DNA from: Haloplanus ruber
GTDB taxonomy: Archaea > Halobacteriota > Halobacteria > Halobacteriales > Haloferacaceae
Reading direction: 5' to 3'
Assembly: GCF_024494725.1 (NCBI RefSeq)
Contig: NZ_JANHDK010000001.1
Span: forward strand, 992,001-1,056,000
DNA: 64,000 nt
The position numbers and the translations under genes are program-made. The stretch's first letter is position 1. Every line of letters starts with the position of its first letter. Below are positions 1 to 8,327 of this stretch, in pieces. A model generated the notes under the pieces. The model had not been told where the DNA came from, did no database searches, and saw only the letters and a list, made by a program, of their open reading frames with translations.

Positions 1-1
1 C

Positions 2-169
2 GCCGATCCGTTCAGTCGGTTCCGGACGGTGTTCGATTACACCCTCTCGTTACCGATGCTGTCGGCCGCTCCCGGCCCCGAAACGTACGAACAGGACGAT
101 CCCTTCGTCCGTGGGCCGACGCGGACCGCCGACTGCGATGCCGGCGAGAGTCGGCCAGCGGAATCTTGA
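2..169 (+). CDS. C-terminal end of an unrecognised protein (partial)
   Basis: An open frame enters from the left edge and stops with TGA at 167-169, giving 55 residues. The visible part has a mixed hydrophobic and aromatic stretch followed by a polar, acidic tail, with codon use like the real genes nearby. The following dinB start (196) lies 26 bases downstream on the same strand, so the two could be co-transcribed. I do not recognise the family. Too little is present to propose a function. Confidence 0.5.
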   Translation, partial: ADPFSRFRTVFDYTLSLPMLSAAPGPETYEQDDPFVRGPTRTADCDAGESRPAES

Positions 170-195
170 GGGGCGTCGGCCACCGACATCAAGGC

Positions 196-1479
196 ATGTC
201 CGGCGGCGAGACGCTCCCGGGGGCGACGGCAGACACCGACGAGCGGATCGTCTGTCACGTCGACGTGGACTGTTTTTATGCCTCCTGTGAGCGGTTGCGC
301 GACCCCGACCTGCGGGGCGACCCCGTCGTCGTGGGGATGGGATACGAGGCTGGCGAATCCCACGGCGCCGTCGCGACGGCGAGTTACGAGGCCCGCGAGT
401 ACGGCGTCGAGAGCGCCCAGCCCATCTCACAGGCGCTCGAACGGTTGCCCCGCAAGGAGCGCGCCCGCGAGGACCCGAGCCTCGACCCGGCCGACGCCGG
501 CCACTACCGCACGGTCGACCTAGAGTATTACCGCGAGGTCGCCGGCCGGATCAAGGCGATCCTCCGGGAGTGTGCGGATCGCATCCGTGAGGTGAGCGTC
601 GACGAGGCGTACATCGACGTGACCGAGCGGACGGCCTGGACCGTCGTCGACGGGCGACCGCTGGCGGAGGGTTACGCCCGACACGTCAAAGAGCGGATCG
701 CCCGAGAGGTCGGCGTGCCTGCGAGCGTCGGCGTCGCCCCCAACATGAGCGCCGCGAAGGTGGCGAGCGACCACGACAAGCCCGACGGACTCGTCGTGGT
801 CGAACCCGGCGAGGTGCGCGAGTTCTTCGCCCCGCTGCCCGTCTCGGCAGTCCACGGCGTCGGCCCGGTGACGGCCAGAGAGTTGCAAGCGCGCGGCATC
901 GAGACGGCCGGCGACCTCGCGGCGGCCGACCCCGGAACGCTCCGGGAGCGGTTCGGCGAGCGAGGGCAGACACTCCACAATCGGGCACGCGGGCACGACG
1001 ACCGGGACGTGACGCCGAAGGGCCGCCCCAAGAGTCTCTCGCGGGAGTCGGCGTTTACCGAGGCCACCGACGACCCCGAGCGACAGCGGGAGACAGTGAC
1101 GGGGTTGGCGGCCGACGTGGCCGACCGGGCCGCGGGAAAGGACGCTCTCTATCGCACCATCGGAATCAAGGTTGTGACACCGCCGTACGACGTGAACACG
1201 CGCGAGCGGTCGCTCCCGGGACCGGTCGCCGACGCCGACTTGGTCCGGGAGGTGGCGCTCGACCTCCTGACGGAGTTCGCGGGCGCGTCGATTCGGAAAC
1301 TCGGGGTCCGGGTGTCGAACCTCCAGTTCGCGGCCGCGGAGCAGGCGCGTCTCGACGGGTGGGAGGGGCCGGGCGAGAGGGACGACGAGAACGGGGACGG
1401 AGACGGTGGCACCGACGGCGACGCCCGTGCCGACGCGGGCGCCCGCGGCCAGTCGTCGCTCGCCGACTTCGACGCGTAG
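196..1479 (+). CDS. dinB: DNA polymerase IV (Y-family translesion polymerase)
   Basis: Translesion DNA polymerase of the DinB/Dbh group, 427 residues, which copies past damaged template bases. The first catalytic motif HVDVDCFYASCE is at residues 21-32 and the second, VSVDEAYIDVT, near residues 133-143. Both carry the acidic residues that hold the metal ions. The palm and fingers are followed by helix-hairpin-helix and little-finger regions. An acidic low-complexity stretch precedes the C-terminal QSSLADF, which resembles a PCNA-interacting peptide (inferred role: tethering to the sliding clamp). I chose the ATG at 196. An in-frame TTG at 166 would add ten residues but would overlap the preceding gene. 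Confidence 0.95.
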   Translation: MSGGETLPGATADTDERIVCHVDVDCFYASCERLRDPDLRGDPVVVGMGYEAGESHGAVATASYEAREYGVESAQPISQALERLPRKERAREDPSLDPADAGHYRTVDLEYYREVAGRIKAILRECADRIREVSVDEAYIDVTERTAWTVVDGRPLAEGYARHVKERIAREVGVPASVGVAPNMSAAKVASDHDKPDGLVVVEPGEVREFFAPLPVSAVHGVGPVTARELQARGIETAGDLAAADPGTLRERFGERGQTLHNRARGHDDRDVTPKGRPKSLSRESAFTEATDDPERQRETVTGLAADVADRAAGKDALYRTIGIKVVTPPYDVNTRERSLPGPVADADLVREVALDLLTEFAGASIRKLGVRVSNLQFAAAEQARLDGWEGPGERDDENGDGDGGTDGDARADAGARGQSSLADFDA

Positions 1480-1541
1480 CCGCCGGCATCGGACGCCCGT
1501 CTGACGCGGAACTATGGGGGGCGGGACCCTCTCACACGTCG

Positions 1542-3647
1542 ATGACGGAGACGGAAACCATCACGGTCGCGGACGTGAGCGAGGGGCCCGGAGGCGACGC
1601 CGACGCCGACCCCGGGACGCCGGTCTCGCTCCCGGCGGTGGAACTGCTCACCGGTCGTGGGTTCGTCACCGGGAAGTCTGGGTCGGGGAAGTCCAACACC
1701 GCGTCGGTGCTGGTCGAGAACTTACTCGCGAACAACTTTCCGGTCCTCGTGGTCGACACGGACGGCGAGTATTACGGCCTGAAAGAGGAGTTCGAACTTC
1801 TACACGCCGGCGCCGACGACGAGTGTGACATCCAAGTCAGCCCGGAACACGCCGAAAAGATCGCGTCGCTGGCACTGGAGGGGAACGTCCCCATCATCCT
1901 CGACGTCTCGGGGTACCTCGACGAGAGCGAGGCCAAGGAACTCCTTCTCGCGGTCGCCCGCCACCTCTTTGCCAAAGAGAAGAAACTGAAAAAGCCGTTC
2001 CTGATGCTGATCGAGGAGGTCCACGAGTATATCCCCGAGGGCGGCGGCCTCGACGAGACGGGGAAGATGCTCATCAAGATCGGCAAACGCGGCCGGAAAC
2101 ACGGCCTGGGGATCGTCGGCATCAGCCAGCGCCCGGCAGACGTAAAGAAGGACTTCATCACGCAGTGTGACTGGCTGGTGTGGCACCGACTCACGTGGAA
2201 CAACGACACGAACGTCGTGAGTCGGATCATCGACGCCGAACACGCGAACGCCGTCGAAGATTTGGGTGACGGTGAGGCCTTCCTGATGACCGACTGGAGC
2301 GAGTCGGTGCGACGGGTGCAGTTCCACCGCAAGCGCACCTTCGACGCAGGGGCGACGCCCGGTCTCGACGACTTCGAGCGCCCGGAACTCAAGTCGATCA
2401 GCGACGACCTGGTCGCCGACCTCCGTGAGATCAGCGACGAACAGGAGCGGCGGGAGAGCGAACTCGCGGACTTACGCCAGGAGGTGGAGAAAAAGGAGCG
2501 GCGCATCGAAGAACTCGAAGCGGAGTTAGCGGAAGCCCGTGACCTCTCCCGGATGGCCGACCAGTTCGCGCAGGCGATGCTCCAGAAGGCAGCGGCGCCG
2601 TACCGCGGCGGCGACGGGGCATCCCCCGCCCGCCCGCGTGACCTCCCGTCGGATCAGGCCACACTCCCGACGGACGAACCGGACGAGGCAGACAATCGGA
2701 CCGACACCACCGACGACTCGGTGACCGACGGTCCCGACGAAACGGGCCACGACGCCGAGGGGAAGTCGTACCCGACCATCGAACCGACCGACTGGCCAGC
2801 GCCCGGTCTGGTTCCGGACGTCGAACGCGCGGACGACGGGGAGGCGGCCGAGGGTGGAAGCGATACCGCTGAGGGTCCCGGCGCCTCGGCGGCAGAGCAG
2901 GCGGACGTGACCTTCGGGGACGCGAACGACGAGACGGCCGACACGACGGACGCGGAGGCGTCGACGGCGGCCGACGGCAGCGCGGACGAGGGACCGGCGA
3001 AGGCGGGGGCGAGCGATCCGGAACCTGGCACCCGCGAGGCGGTCGTCGCGGCGCTCCGCCGGCGGATCGGGGACCTGCCGGCGCTCTCCCGTGAGATGTT
3101 GGCGCACTACCGCGAGGTGGGGCGGGCCGACCCCGTCGACGCCCACGTCGCCGCGGGCGGGACGCCGAAACAGACCCTCGCGTACGGTCGGAACCGGCCG
3201 CTCCGGCGAGAGGGGCTGATCGAACACGTCGAACAGGACACGTACCGCTATGCCCTCCCGGACCGGGTGGCCGAGCGGTTCGACGGCCACCTCGACGGGA
3301 CGGCGCTGGCGTCCGTCCAGCGAGCGGTCGAGAAGTCGTTCGTCGACGAGTCGACGCTCGGCGGGAAGACGGTCGGCCCGGCGGAGGCGAGCGAAATCGG
3401 CGGCGGGCCTCGTGATCACGACGTGCCGGACGAGGAGCGGACGGACGTGGAGATGCTTCCGGACGACGAGACGGTCGAACCGGACGACGGGTTCGTCACC
3501 GAGGACGTGGCGATCATCGACGACGAGGGAACGGCGGACGACGACGGGGACGACGGTGGGCGCGTGGCGAGCGAGGATAGCGACGACGGCGACACGGGGA
3601 CCGAAACCCCCGCGGAAGAGGACGCGGGCGGCGTGGAGATTCTCTAG
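1542..3647 (+). CDS. HerA-like / DUF87 ATPase with coiled coil and acidic linker
   Basis: P-loop ATPase of the HerA/FtsK-like group, 701 residues. The Walker A motif GKSGSGKS is at residues 44-51, and a Walker B-like [10 protein letters not shown] lies near 153-162. A conserved sensor-like stretch containing [10 protein letters not shown] follows. Residues about 295-340 form a charged coiled coil, about 350-490 are an acidic, probably disordered linker, and about 495-600 look like a compact winged-helix-type region. The last 60 residues are again very acidic. HerA relatives pump or unwind DNA at ends, but no nurA-like nuclease is adjacent, so the role is inferred only. It follows dinB on the same strand after 62 bases. 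Its TAG shares CTAG with the convergent tpiA stop. Confidence 0.85.
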   Translation: MTETETITVADVSEGPGGDADADPGTPVSLPAVELLTGRGFVTGKSGSGKSNTASVLVENLLANNFPVLVVDTDGEYYGLKEEFELLHAGADDECDIQVSPEHAEKIASLALEGNVPIILDVSGYLDESEAKELLLAVARHLFAKEKKLKKPFLMLIEEVHEYIPEGGGLDETGKMLIKIGKRGRKHGLGIVGISQRPADVKKDFITQCDWLVWHRLTWNNDTNVVSRIIDAEHANAVEDLGDGEAFLMTDWSESVRRVQFHRKRTFDAGATPGLDDFERPELKSISDDLVADLREISDEQERRESELADLRQEVEKKERRIEELEAELAEARDLSRMADQFAQAMLQKAAAPYRGGDGASPARPRDLPSDQATLPTDEPDEADNRTDTTDDSVTDGPDETGHDAEGKSYPTIEPTDWPAPGLVPDVERADDGEAAEGGSDTAEGPGASAAEQADVTFGDANDETADTTDAEASTAADGSADEGPAKAGASDPEPGTREAVVAALRRRIGDLPALSREMLAHYREVGRADPVDAHVAAGGTPKQTLAYGRNRPLRREGLIEHVEQDTYRYALPDRVAERFDGHLDGTALASVQRAVEKSFVDESTLGGKTVGPAEASEIGGGPRDHDVPDEERTDVEMLPDDETVEPDDGFVTEDVAIIDDEGTADDDGDDGGRVASEDSDDGDTGTETPAEEDAGGVEIL

Positions 3648-4288
3648 ACGCCCGCGACCAGCTGTTCGAGTGCGGCCTTCGGATCGTCGGCCTTGGCGAC
3701 GCCGCTGGCGAGGAGGACCCCCTCCGCGCCGAGGTCGGCGGCCGCGGCCAGGTCGTCGCCGGTCGAGACGCCGGCGCCACAGTACACCGCCACATCGGGG
3801 TCGATAGCGTCGGCGGCGGCGACAGCCCCTTCGACGATGTCGGGATCGGCGGTAGCGACGGACACGTCGCCGCCGATGAGGGCCGGGGGTTCGACCGCGA
3901 CGGCGTCGGGGCCGAGCGCCGTCGCCGCGGCCACCTGTTCGGGATTGTTGGCACACACCACGGTCGCGAGGTCGGCGCGCGCGGCGGCGTCGAGAGCGCC
4001 GTCGACGTCGGCTAGGGTGAGTCGGCGCTCCGAGTGATTGAGCAGGGTTCCCGTCGCACCGGCGTCGGCGGCCGCCTCGGCGAGTGTGTGACCGGTGTGA
4101 CTCCCGTGGTCGACTGGCGCGACGTGTTGGGCCCACGTTTCGACGCCCGTCGCCGCGACGCGGTCGAGGTGGGCGGCCTGCGGGGCGACGGCGATGCGGA
4201 CGCCGTGCGCGTCGGCGACCGTCCGGGCCGCCTCGGCGACGGCAACCGGATCACAGGGGTAGGCTTTCAGATTGACGAGGATGAACAT
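3644..4288 (-). CDS. tpiA: Triosephosphate isomerase
   Basis: Archaeal-type triosephosphate isomerase, 214 residues, the short form usual in archaea. It interconverts dihydroxyacetone phosphate and glyceraldehyde 3-phosphate in central carbon metabolism in the cytoplasm. Visible signatures are the substrate lysine in NLKAYP (K8), the electrophilic histidine in NHSERR, the catalytic glutamate in VEPPALIGG, and the phosphate-binding loop [10 protein letters not shown] near the C-terminus. The stop codon overlaps the convergent ATPase gene by 4 bases, so neither gene has room for a separate terminator there. Confidence 0.96.
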   Translation of the reverse strand: MFILVNLKAYPCDPVAVAEAARTVADAHGVRIAVAPQAAHLDRVAATGVETWAQHVAPVDHGSHTGHTLAEAAADAGATGTLLNHSERRLTLADVDGALDAAARADLATVVCANNPEQVAAATALGPDAVAVEPPALIGGDVSVATADPDIVEGAVAAADAIDPDVAVYCGAGVSTGDDLAAAADLGAEGVLLASGVAKADDPKAALEQLVAGV

Positions 4289-4313
4289 ATCCGGGATGGG
4301 TGGGCGGGTGGGG

Positions 4314-4319
4314 AAAAAA
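4314..4319 (-). terminator. T-run terminator after the nitrilase gene
   Basis: Six consecutive T on the minus strand start 6 bases past the nitrilase-family stop codon at 4325 and lie before the tpiA start. Oligo-T runs are the usual archaeal termination signal. It probably separates the two leftward genes. Confidence 0.5.
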
Positions 4320-4324
4320 CGTGG

Positions 4325-5425
4325 CTATCCGTCATCGCTGACCGCCTCGGCGACCGCCTCGACCGCTTCGACCGGCACGTCGTACTCCTCGGCGAGCGAC
4401 TGTGCGCGGGCGGCCGAGAGCGCCGGCCGGTCGTCCGGGTGGTGATCGTGGACGGGGTCGGGGCGACCGTCGCGCACCTCTAGGTTCACGGCGTCCCAGC
4501 GGGTGTAGTGGCCCATGGCGTCGAAGTAGGCCTTTGTCGCGCGGCGCTCGTCGCGGTCGAACGTCGCGGTCAGGAGCGTTTCCTCGCCCACCGCCGGGCC
4601 GGCCTTGACGATTCCAGCGGGGTTGACGAGCATACTCCCGCCGTTGCCGACGCCGAATCCGATCTCATCCTCCTCGAAGCCCTCGGGCACGTCGTCGCTC
4701 ATGTAGGCCGAACAGGAGGCGACGAACGACTGTGTCTCGAAGGCGTACTCTCGGACGGCGGGGTAGATGTCGCAGGTGTCCCGTGCGGCGGCGGACTCGG
4801 CCCGCGTCTTGTCGCCGGGGTGGCCCTGCTGTTCCCAGAACCCGGGCCAGACGGCCGCGTGAATCTCCTCGCCGTCGGCACACAGCGCCGCCTTCGACAG
4901 CGTCATGTGGTTCTCGTAGCAGACGAGGCCGCCGAGACGGCCCACGTCGGTGTCGTGGGTGGTGAGGTGTTCGGGGTCGCCCCGGCCCCAGATGGTCCGC
5001 TCGTCGTGGGTGGGCATGAGTTTGCGGTGGCGGCGAACGAGTTCGCCCGACCGGTCGAAAAAAAACAGCGAGTTGTAGAGCGTCTCGCTCCCTCGGCGGT
5101 CGTCCACCTCGTTGGTGCCGAGAACGAGGTGAAGGTTCGCGTCGGCGACGGCGTCACCGATGGTTTCGACGGCGTCGTCGTCGACGTGGAGGCTGTTGGC
5201 GCCCAGTTCGACCATCAGGTCGGTCCACCGGGCGATGGAGGTACTCCGCCGCCAGTAGGGGTAGCCCGGGAAGTACGTCTCCGGGAAGACGAGGACGTCG
5301 ACCCCACGGTCACCGGCGCGTTCGATCCACCGGCAGGTCTTATCGAGGGTCCCTTCGGCGTCGTGGTACGCGGGTTCGATCTGTGCGGCACCGAGCGTGA
5401 ACGTCTCGGCCACGTCACGGGACAT
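4325..5425 (-). CDS. Nitrilase/carbon-nitrogen hydrolase family protein
   Basis: Member of the nitrilase superfamily, 366 residues, close in length and motifs to aliphatic nitrilase / cyanide-degrading branches that act on nitriles or amides. The Glu-Lys-Cys triad is visible: E49 in FPETYFPGYPYW, K135 in HRKLMPTHDER and C169 in GGLVCYENHM. The GYPYW context and length favour true nitrilases over short amidases, but the substrate cannot be read from sequence. An upstream in-frame GTG at 5449 would add eight residues. I prefer the ATG at 5425 because the conserved fold begins soon after. It stands alone on the minus strand behind MBF1. Confidence 0.88.
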   Translation of the reverse strand: MSRDVAETFTLGAAQIEPAYHDAEGTLDKTCRWIERAGDRGVDVLVFPETYFPGYPYWRRSTSIARWTDLMVELGANSLHVDDDAVETIGDAVADANLHLVLGTNEVDDRRGSETLYNSLFFFDRSGELVRRHRKLMPTHDERTIWGRGDPEHLTTHDTDVGRLGGLVCYENHMTLSKAALCADGEEIHAAVWPGFWEQQGHPGDKTRAESAAARDTCDIYPAVREYAFETQSFVASCSAYMSDDVPEGFEEDEIGFGVGNGGSMLVNPAGIVKAGPAVGEETLLTATFDRDERRATKAYFDAMGHYTRWDAVNLEVRDGRPDPVHDHHPDDRPALSAARAQSLAEEYDVPVEAVEAVAEAVSDDG

Positions 5426-5458
5426 GCCGGGGGTATCGCCCCCGACCACTATAGTCGT

Positions 5459-5995
5459 CTAGTCTTTTCGCTTGACGACGTCGCCGAGGGTGGTCGTCGT
5501 CGAGGAGCCACCGGACCACTCGGCGTCCTCGTCGCCACCCCCCTCGGACAGCGAGATGTCGAGTTCGCCTTCGAGTTTGCGCTGCACTTCGTCGCTCGGG
5601 AGCACGTCACCCCGTTCGAGTTTGCGGATGAGACTCGCCTTCTCGTTGAGTTGATTTGCCAACTCCTCTTGGCTCAGGCCGCGGTCTTCGCGGGCCGAGC
5701 GGATGCGCTCGTCGTAGTCGGTGACGACCTGGTCCATGTCGTCGAACATATCGCGCCGTCGGGAGGAGCCACCGCCGCCACCGCCACCGGTCGACCCCGA
5801 CCCACCGGACGCGGAGGAGGAAGACGAGGACGACGACGAGGAGGTGGAGTACTTCGTCGAGGCGGAACTCCCCGAATCGGTCCGAACTTCGGTCCCGAAG
5901 TCGGTACACTCGTCACAGAGTTCCAGTTCCGCCCCTTCGACTTTCGTCGTCGTGAGGGATGAGCTCTCGGCACCGCACATTTCACACTGGGGCAT
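5459..5995 (-). CDS. Archaeal multiprotein bridging factor 1 (MBF1-type HTH protein)
   Basis: 178-residue regulator with an N-terminal zinc ribbon (C4-x2-C7 and C27-x2-C30) and a C-terminal Cro/C1-type helix-turn-helix near residues 95-150 (RGLSQEELANQLN followed by LIRKLERGDVLP). This is the architecture of archaeal MBF1, a proposed transcription or ribosome-associated bridging factor. Unusual here is a long Ser then Gly low-complexity linker at about 46-80, including ten serines in a row. The start at 5995 is supported by a TATA box 28 bases upstream, implying a leaderless message. The longer frame upstream is not supported. Confidence 0.92.
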   Translation of the reverse strand: MPQCEMCGAESSSLTTTKVEGAELELCDECTDFGTEVRTDSGSSASTKYSTSSSSSSSSSSASGGSGSTGGGGGGGSSRRRDMFDDMDQVVTDYDERIRSAREDRGLSQEELANQLNEKASLIRKLERGDVLPSDEVQRKLEGELDISLSEGGGDEDAEWSGGSSTTTTLGDVVKRKD

Positions 5996-6020
5996 ACCCA
6001 CAGGTAGCGGGTGCCTCGGG

Positions 6021-6026
6021 ATAAAA
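6021..6026 (-). promoter_or_regulatory. TATA box of the MBF1 gene
   Basis: The minus strand reads TTTTAT centred 28 bases upstream of the ATG at 5995, the normal spacing for a leaderless haloarchaeal transcript. Confidence 0.6.
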
Positions 6027-6051
6027 GGTGCGCCCGGTCCCGCCCGCGCGA

Positions 6052-6657
6052 TCAGGCGGCGAGGTCGCGCCACGCGCCCCAGAACCGCTGGAGCGCGGTC
6101 AGATGTCCCACGACGGCAAAGAGGACGAGGAGCCAGCCGACGACCGAAAGCGGGCCGAACGGAACGGTCACGACGGCGGCGACGACACCGGTGATTCCGA
6201 CGAGCGCGAGGCGGTCGGCCCGGCCGACGAGACCACCGTACTCTCGCCCCAGCCCGACCGCTTGGATCTGCGTCCCGAGATACGACGTCATCAGGACGCC
6301 GGTGACGGCGAGCAGTCCCAGGTCGTACCGGCCGACGCCTGCGGCCAGGCCCACCACGAGGACGATGTCGGCGTAGCGATCCAGTACGTGATCCAGCAGG
6401 TCGCCCGCCCGGGAGTCAACGTTCTGTGTGCGAGCGAGTGCGCCGTCGAGCAAGTCGAGCCAGCCGTTCGCCAACACGCAGAGCGCGCCGAGGAGGTAGC
6501 CAAGCGGCGTGGCGAGATAGAACCCGCCGGCGGCCGCGAGAGCGAAGCCGAACGCGACGACGCTGACGCCGTCGGGCGTGAAGCCGATCCGGTCGGCGGC
6601 GGTCACCATCGGATCGAGGAGGAGTTCGGCCACCGGGCGCAGGCGGTCGAGTGTCAT
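6052..6657 (-). CDS. CDP-alcohol phosphatidyltransferase (archaetidylinositol-phosphate-synthase type)
   Basis: Integral membrane enzyme of 201 residues that transfers a CDP-activated lipid to an alcohol. The family signature D-x2-DG-x2-AR-x8-G-x3-D-x3-D is complete from residue 68 (DLLDGALARTQNVDS onward). Five to six hydrophobic segments surround it. In archaea such proteins make archaetidylinositol phosphate or archaetidylglycerol phosphate; the exact alcohol is not decidable here. It overlaps the kinase gene upstream by 4 bases (6654-6657), so it is the last gene of the hisC unit. Confidence 0.9.
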   Translation of the reverse strand: MTLDRLRPVAELLLDPMVTAADRIGFTPDGVSVVAFGFALAAAGGFYLATPLGYLLGALCVLANGWLDLLDGALARTQNVDSRAGDLLDHVLDRYADIVLVVGLAAGVGRYDLGLLAVTGVLMTSYLGTQIQAVGLGREYGGLVGRADRLALVGITGVVAAVVTVPFGPLSVVGWLLVLFAVVGHLTALQRFWGAWRDLAA

Positions 6658-7175
6658 AGGTACTCGAGGAAGTCCACGTCGCCGGCGCTGGGGTCCCGGT
6701 CGCCCGCGATGACCGCCTCGATTTCGGCGGCCACCTCGTCGGGTGTTCGGTCGCTCGTGTCGACCTCGTAGACGGCGTCGGGACCGTGGCGCTCGACTGC
6801 CTCAGAGAGGATCACATCGAGCGCCTCACTCTCCGCGTTCTCGACGGCTTTCGCCTCGCTCGCACCGCGTTCGCGCAGGCGGTCTTCGAGCACGTCGGGG
6901 TGACACCGGAGGACGACCACCCGGTCGGCGTCCAGGTGGTGAGCGAGGTGAGACTCGGCGACACCGGTCCACTCGCCGACCGCCTCGCGGACTGCGTCCA
7001 GATCGGCCACCAGCGAGTCGCGATCCGTGTCGCGCTCCGTCCAGAGCCCCGCCTCGCGGATTAGCTCGTTGAGGTGGATCACCGGGTCGTCGAGCAGCGT
7101 CGTCGCCGTCGTCTTCCCGGTGCCGGGCGTCCCGGTGACGGCGACTCGGGGGTCGTCGTTCGCGTCCGCGCTCAC
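6654..7175 (-). CDS. AK6/Fap7-type adenylate kinase
   Basis: Small nucleoside monophosphate kinase of 173 residues with Walker A GTPGTGKTT at residues 15-23 and the short AK6-like fold. Archaeal and eukaryotic Fap7/AK6 proteins combine adenylate kinase or ATPase activity with a role in small-subunit rRNA maturation, so either role is possible. I chose the GTG at 7175: it overlaps the hisC stop as GTGA, and the P-loop follows at the expected distance. A longer frame upstream would lie entirely inside hisC. The gene is the middle one of the leftward unit. Confidence 0.88.
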   Translation of the reverse strand: MSADANDDPRVAVTGTPGTGKTTATTLLDDPVIHLNELIREAGLWTERDTDRDSLVADLDAVREAVGEWTGVAESHLAHHLDADRVVVLRCHPDVLEDRLRERGASEAKAVENAESEALDVILSEAVERHGPDAVYEVDTSDRTPDEVAAEIEAVIAGDRDPSAGDVDFLEYL

Positions 7176-8254
7176 GCCCGCACCTCCGCCAACACGTCGT
7201 TGATCGTTTCGACGGCGCGGCGTGTCCCCTCGCGGGTGCCACACGAAACGCGCACACACGCCGGCAGGCCGAAACTCGAACAGTCACGGATGATGACGCC
7301 CTGTCGCTGTGTGGCCTCGGCGACGGCGCCTGCCTCGCCCACCTCCGCGAGAACGAAGTTGCCACCGCTCTCCCACGTTGGCGCGTCGAGGGTCTCGCGG
7401 AGGTACTCCCGCGCCCAGCGGGCCGTCTCGACGGTCTGTTCGAGGTGGTCGTCGTCGTCGAGAGCGGCCAGCGCGGCGCGACACCCGACCTCGCTGGCGG
7501 CAAAGGGTGTGTTGACCCGGGCGTAGGCCTCGGCCCACGCCTCGGGGACGACGCCGTAGCCCACACGGAGACCCGCGAGGCCGTAGGCCTTCGAGAACGT
7601 CCGCGTAACGGCGACGTTGTCGTAGGCGTCGAGGAGGTCAACCGCCGAGGGGGCGTCCGTGTACTCGGCGTAAGCCTCGTCGACGATCAAGAGCGTGTGG
7701 TCGGCCACCGCCTCCGCGAGGTCGACGATGGCCGCCTGTGAGAACTCCGCACCCGTCGGGTTGTGGGGTGTGGTGAGGTAGACGATCCGCTCGCCGTCGT
7801 AGGCGTCGAGGACGGTGTCGGGCGTCTGGGCGAAGTCGTCGGCCTTCGACAGGTCGTAGGTCGACACCTCGCCGTGGTGATAGCGGGCGCTCATCCGGTA
7901 GTACGAGAAGCCGGGGTCGGGCGCGAGCACCCGGTCGCCGGGGTCGAGGAGGGCTCGGGCGAGGTAGTCGAGGGCGCCGTCGGCACCCGGCGTCACCCAG
8001 ATCTGCTGGGGTGTAACGTCCCAGTGATCGGCCAGTTTTGCGGCGAGGTCCGTATGCGAGGCCTTGGGGTAGACCCCGACGTTCGGCGCCGTCTCGTGAA
8101 TCGCCTCGACGGCGGCCGGACTCGGGCCGTGTGGGTTCTCGTTCGACGAGAGTTTCGTGAGGTCGTCGGGGTCCATCCCCAACTCGCGGGCGACCTCTTC
8201 TGCCCCGCGGCCGGGTACGTACGGCGAGAGTTCCGAGAGGTCCCGTGGCTCCAT
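7172..8254 (-). CDS. hisC: Histidinol-phosphate aminotransferase
   Basis: PLP-dependent class I/II aminotransferase of 360 residues for the histidine pathway, converting imidazole acetol phosphate to histidinol phosphate. HisC features seen are KLSSNENPHGPSP near the N-terminus, the TTPHNPTG nucleotide-fold motif, DEAYAEY, and the PLP lysine in TFSKAYGLAGLRVGY around residue 220. The start at 8254 is supported by CTTAAG 27 bases upstream. It heads a three-gene unit with the AK6-like kinase and the lipid transferase. No other his genes are in view. Confidence 0.95.
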   Translation of the reverse strand: MEPRDLSELSPYVPGRGAEEVARELGMDPDDLTKLSSNENPHGPSPAAVEAIHETAPNVGVYPKASHTDLAAKLADHWDVTPQQIWVTPGADGALDYLARALLDPGDRVLAPDPGFSYYRMSARYHHGEVSTYDLSKADDFAQTPDTVLDAYDGERIVYLTTPHNPTGAEFSQAAIVDLAEAVADHTLLIVDEAYAEYTDAPSAVDLLDAYDNVAVTRTFSKAYGLAGLRVGYGVVPEAWAEAYARVNTPFAASEVGCRAALAALDDDDHLEQTVETARWAREYLRETLDAPTWESGGNFVLAEVGEAGAVAEATQRQGVIIRDCSSFGLPACVRVSCGTREGTRRAVETINDVLAEVRA

Positions 8255-8278
8255 GTTCGGAGGATACGGACGCCGACG

Positions 8279-8284
8279 CTTAAG
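8279..8284 (-). promoter_or_regulatory. TATA-like element of hisC
   Basis: CTTAAG is centred about 27 bases upstream of the hisC ATG (8254), consistent with a leaderless promoter. Confidence 0.45.
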
Positions 8285-8327
8285 CGTGGTCAATATCAGC
8301 GTGTGTTTGCTCGGCCGACGGCGAGGG

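Noticed and set aside
166-195. TTG at 166 as the dinB start
   Set aside because: It would overlap the preceding open frame and add ten residues not seen in the family. The ATG at 196 fits better.
2526-4136. Long minus-strand open frame of 536 codons opposite the HerA-like ATPase
   Set aside because: Arginine-rich composition and lack of known motifs mark it as an antisense artefact of high-GC coding sequence.
5428-5445. Short GC hairpin (GGGGG-TATCG-CCCCC) between MBF1 and the nitrilase-family start
   Set aside because: Not followed by T residues, and lies just upstream of the nitrilase start. Archaeal termination relies on oligo-T, so I do not call it a terminator.
4508-5962. 484-codon plus-strand frame opposite nitrilase and MBF1
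   Set aside because: It runs across two real genes on the other strand and across the promoter between them. It is GC-skew read-through, not a gene.
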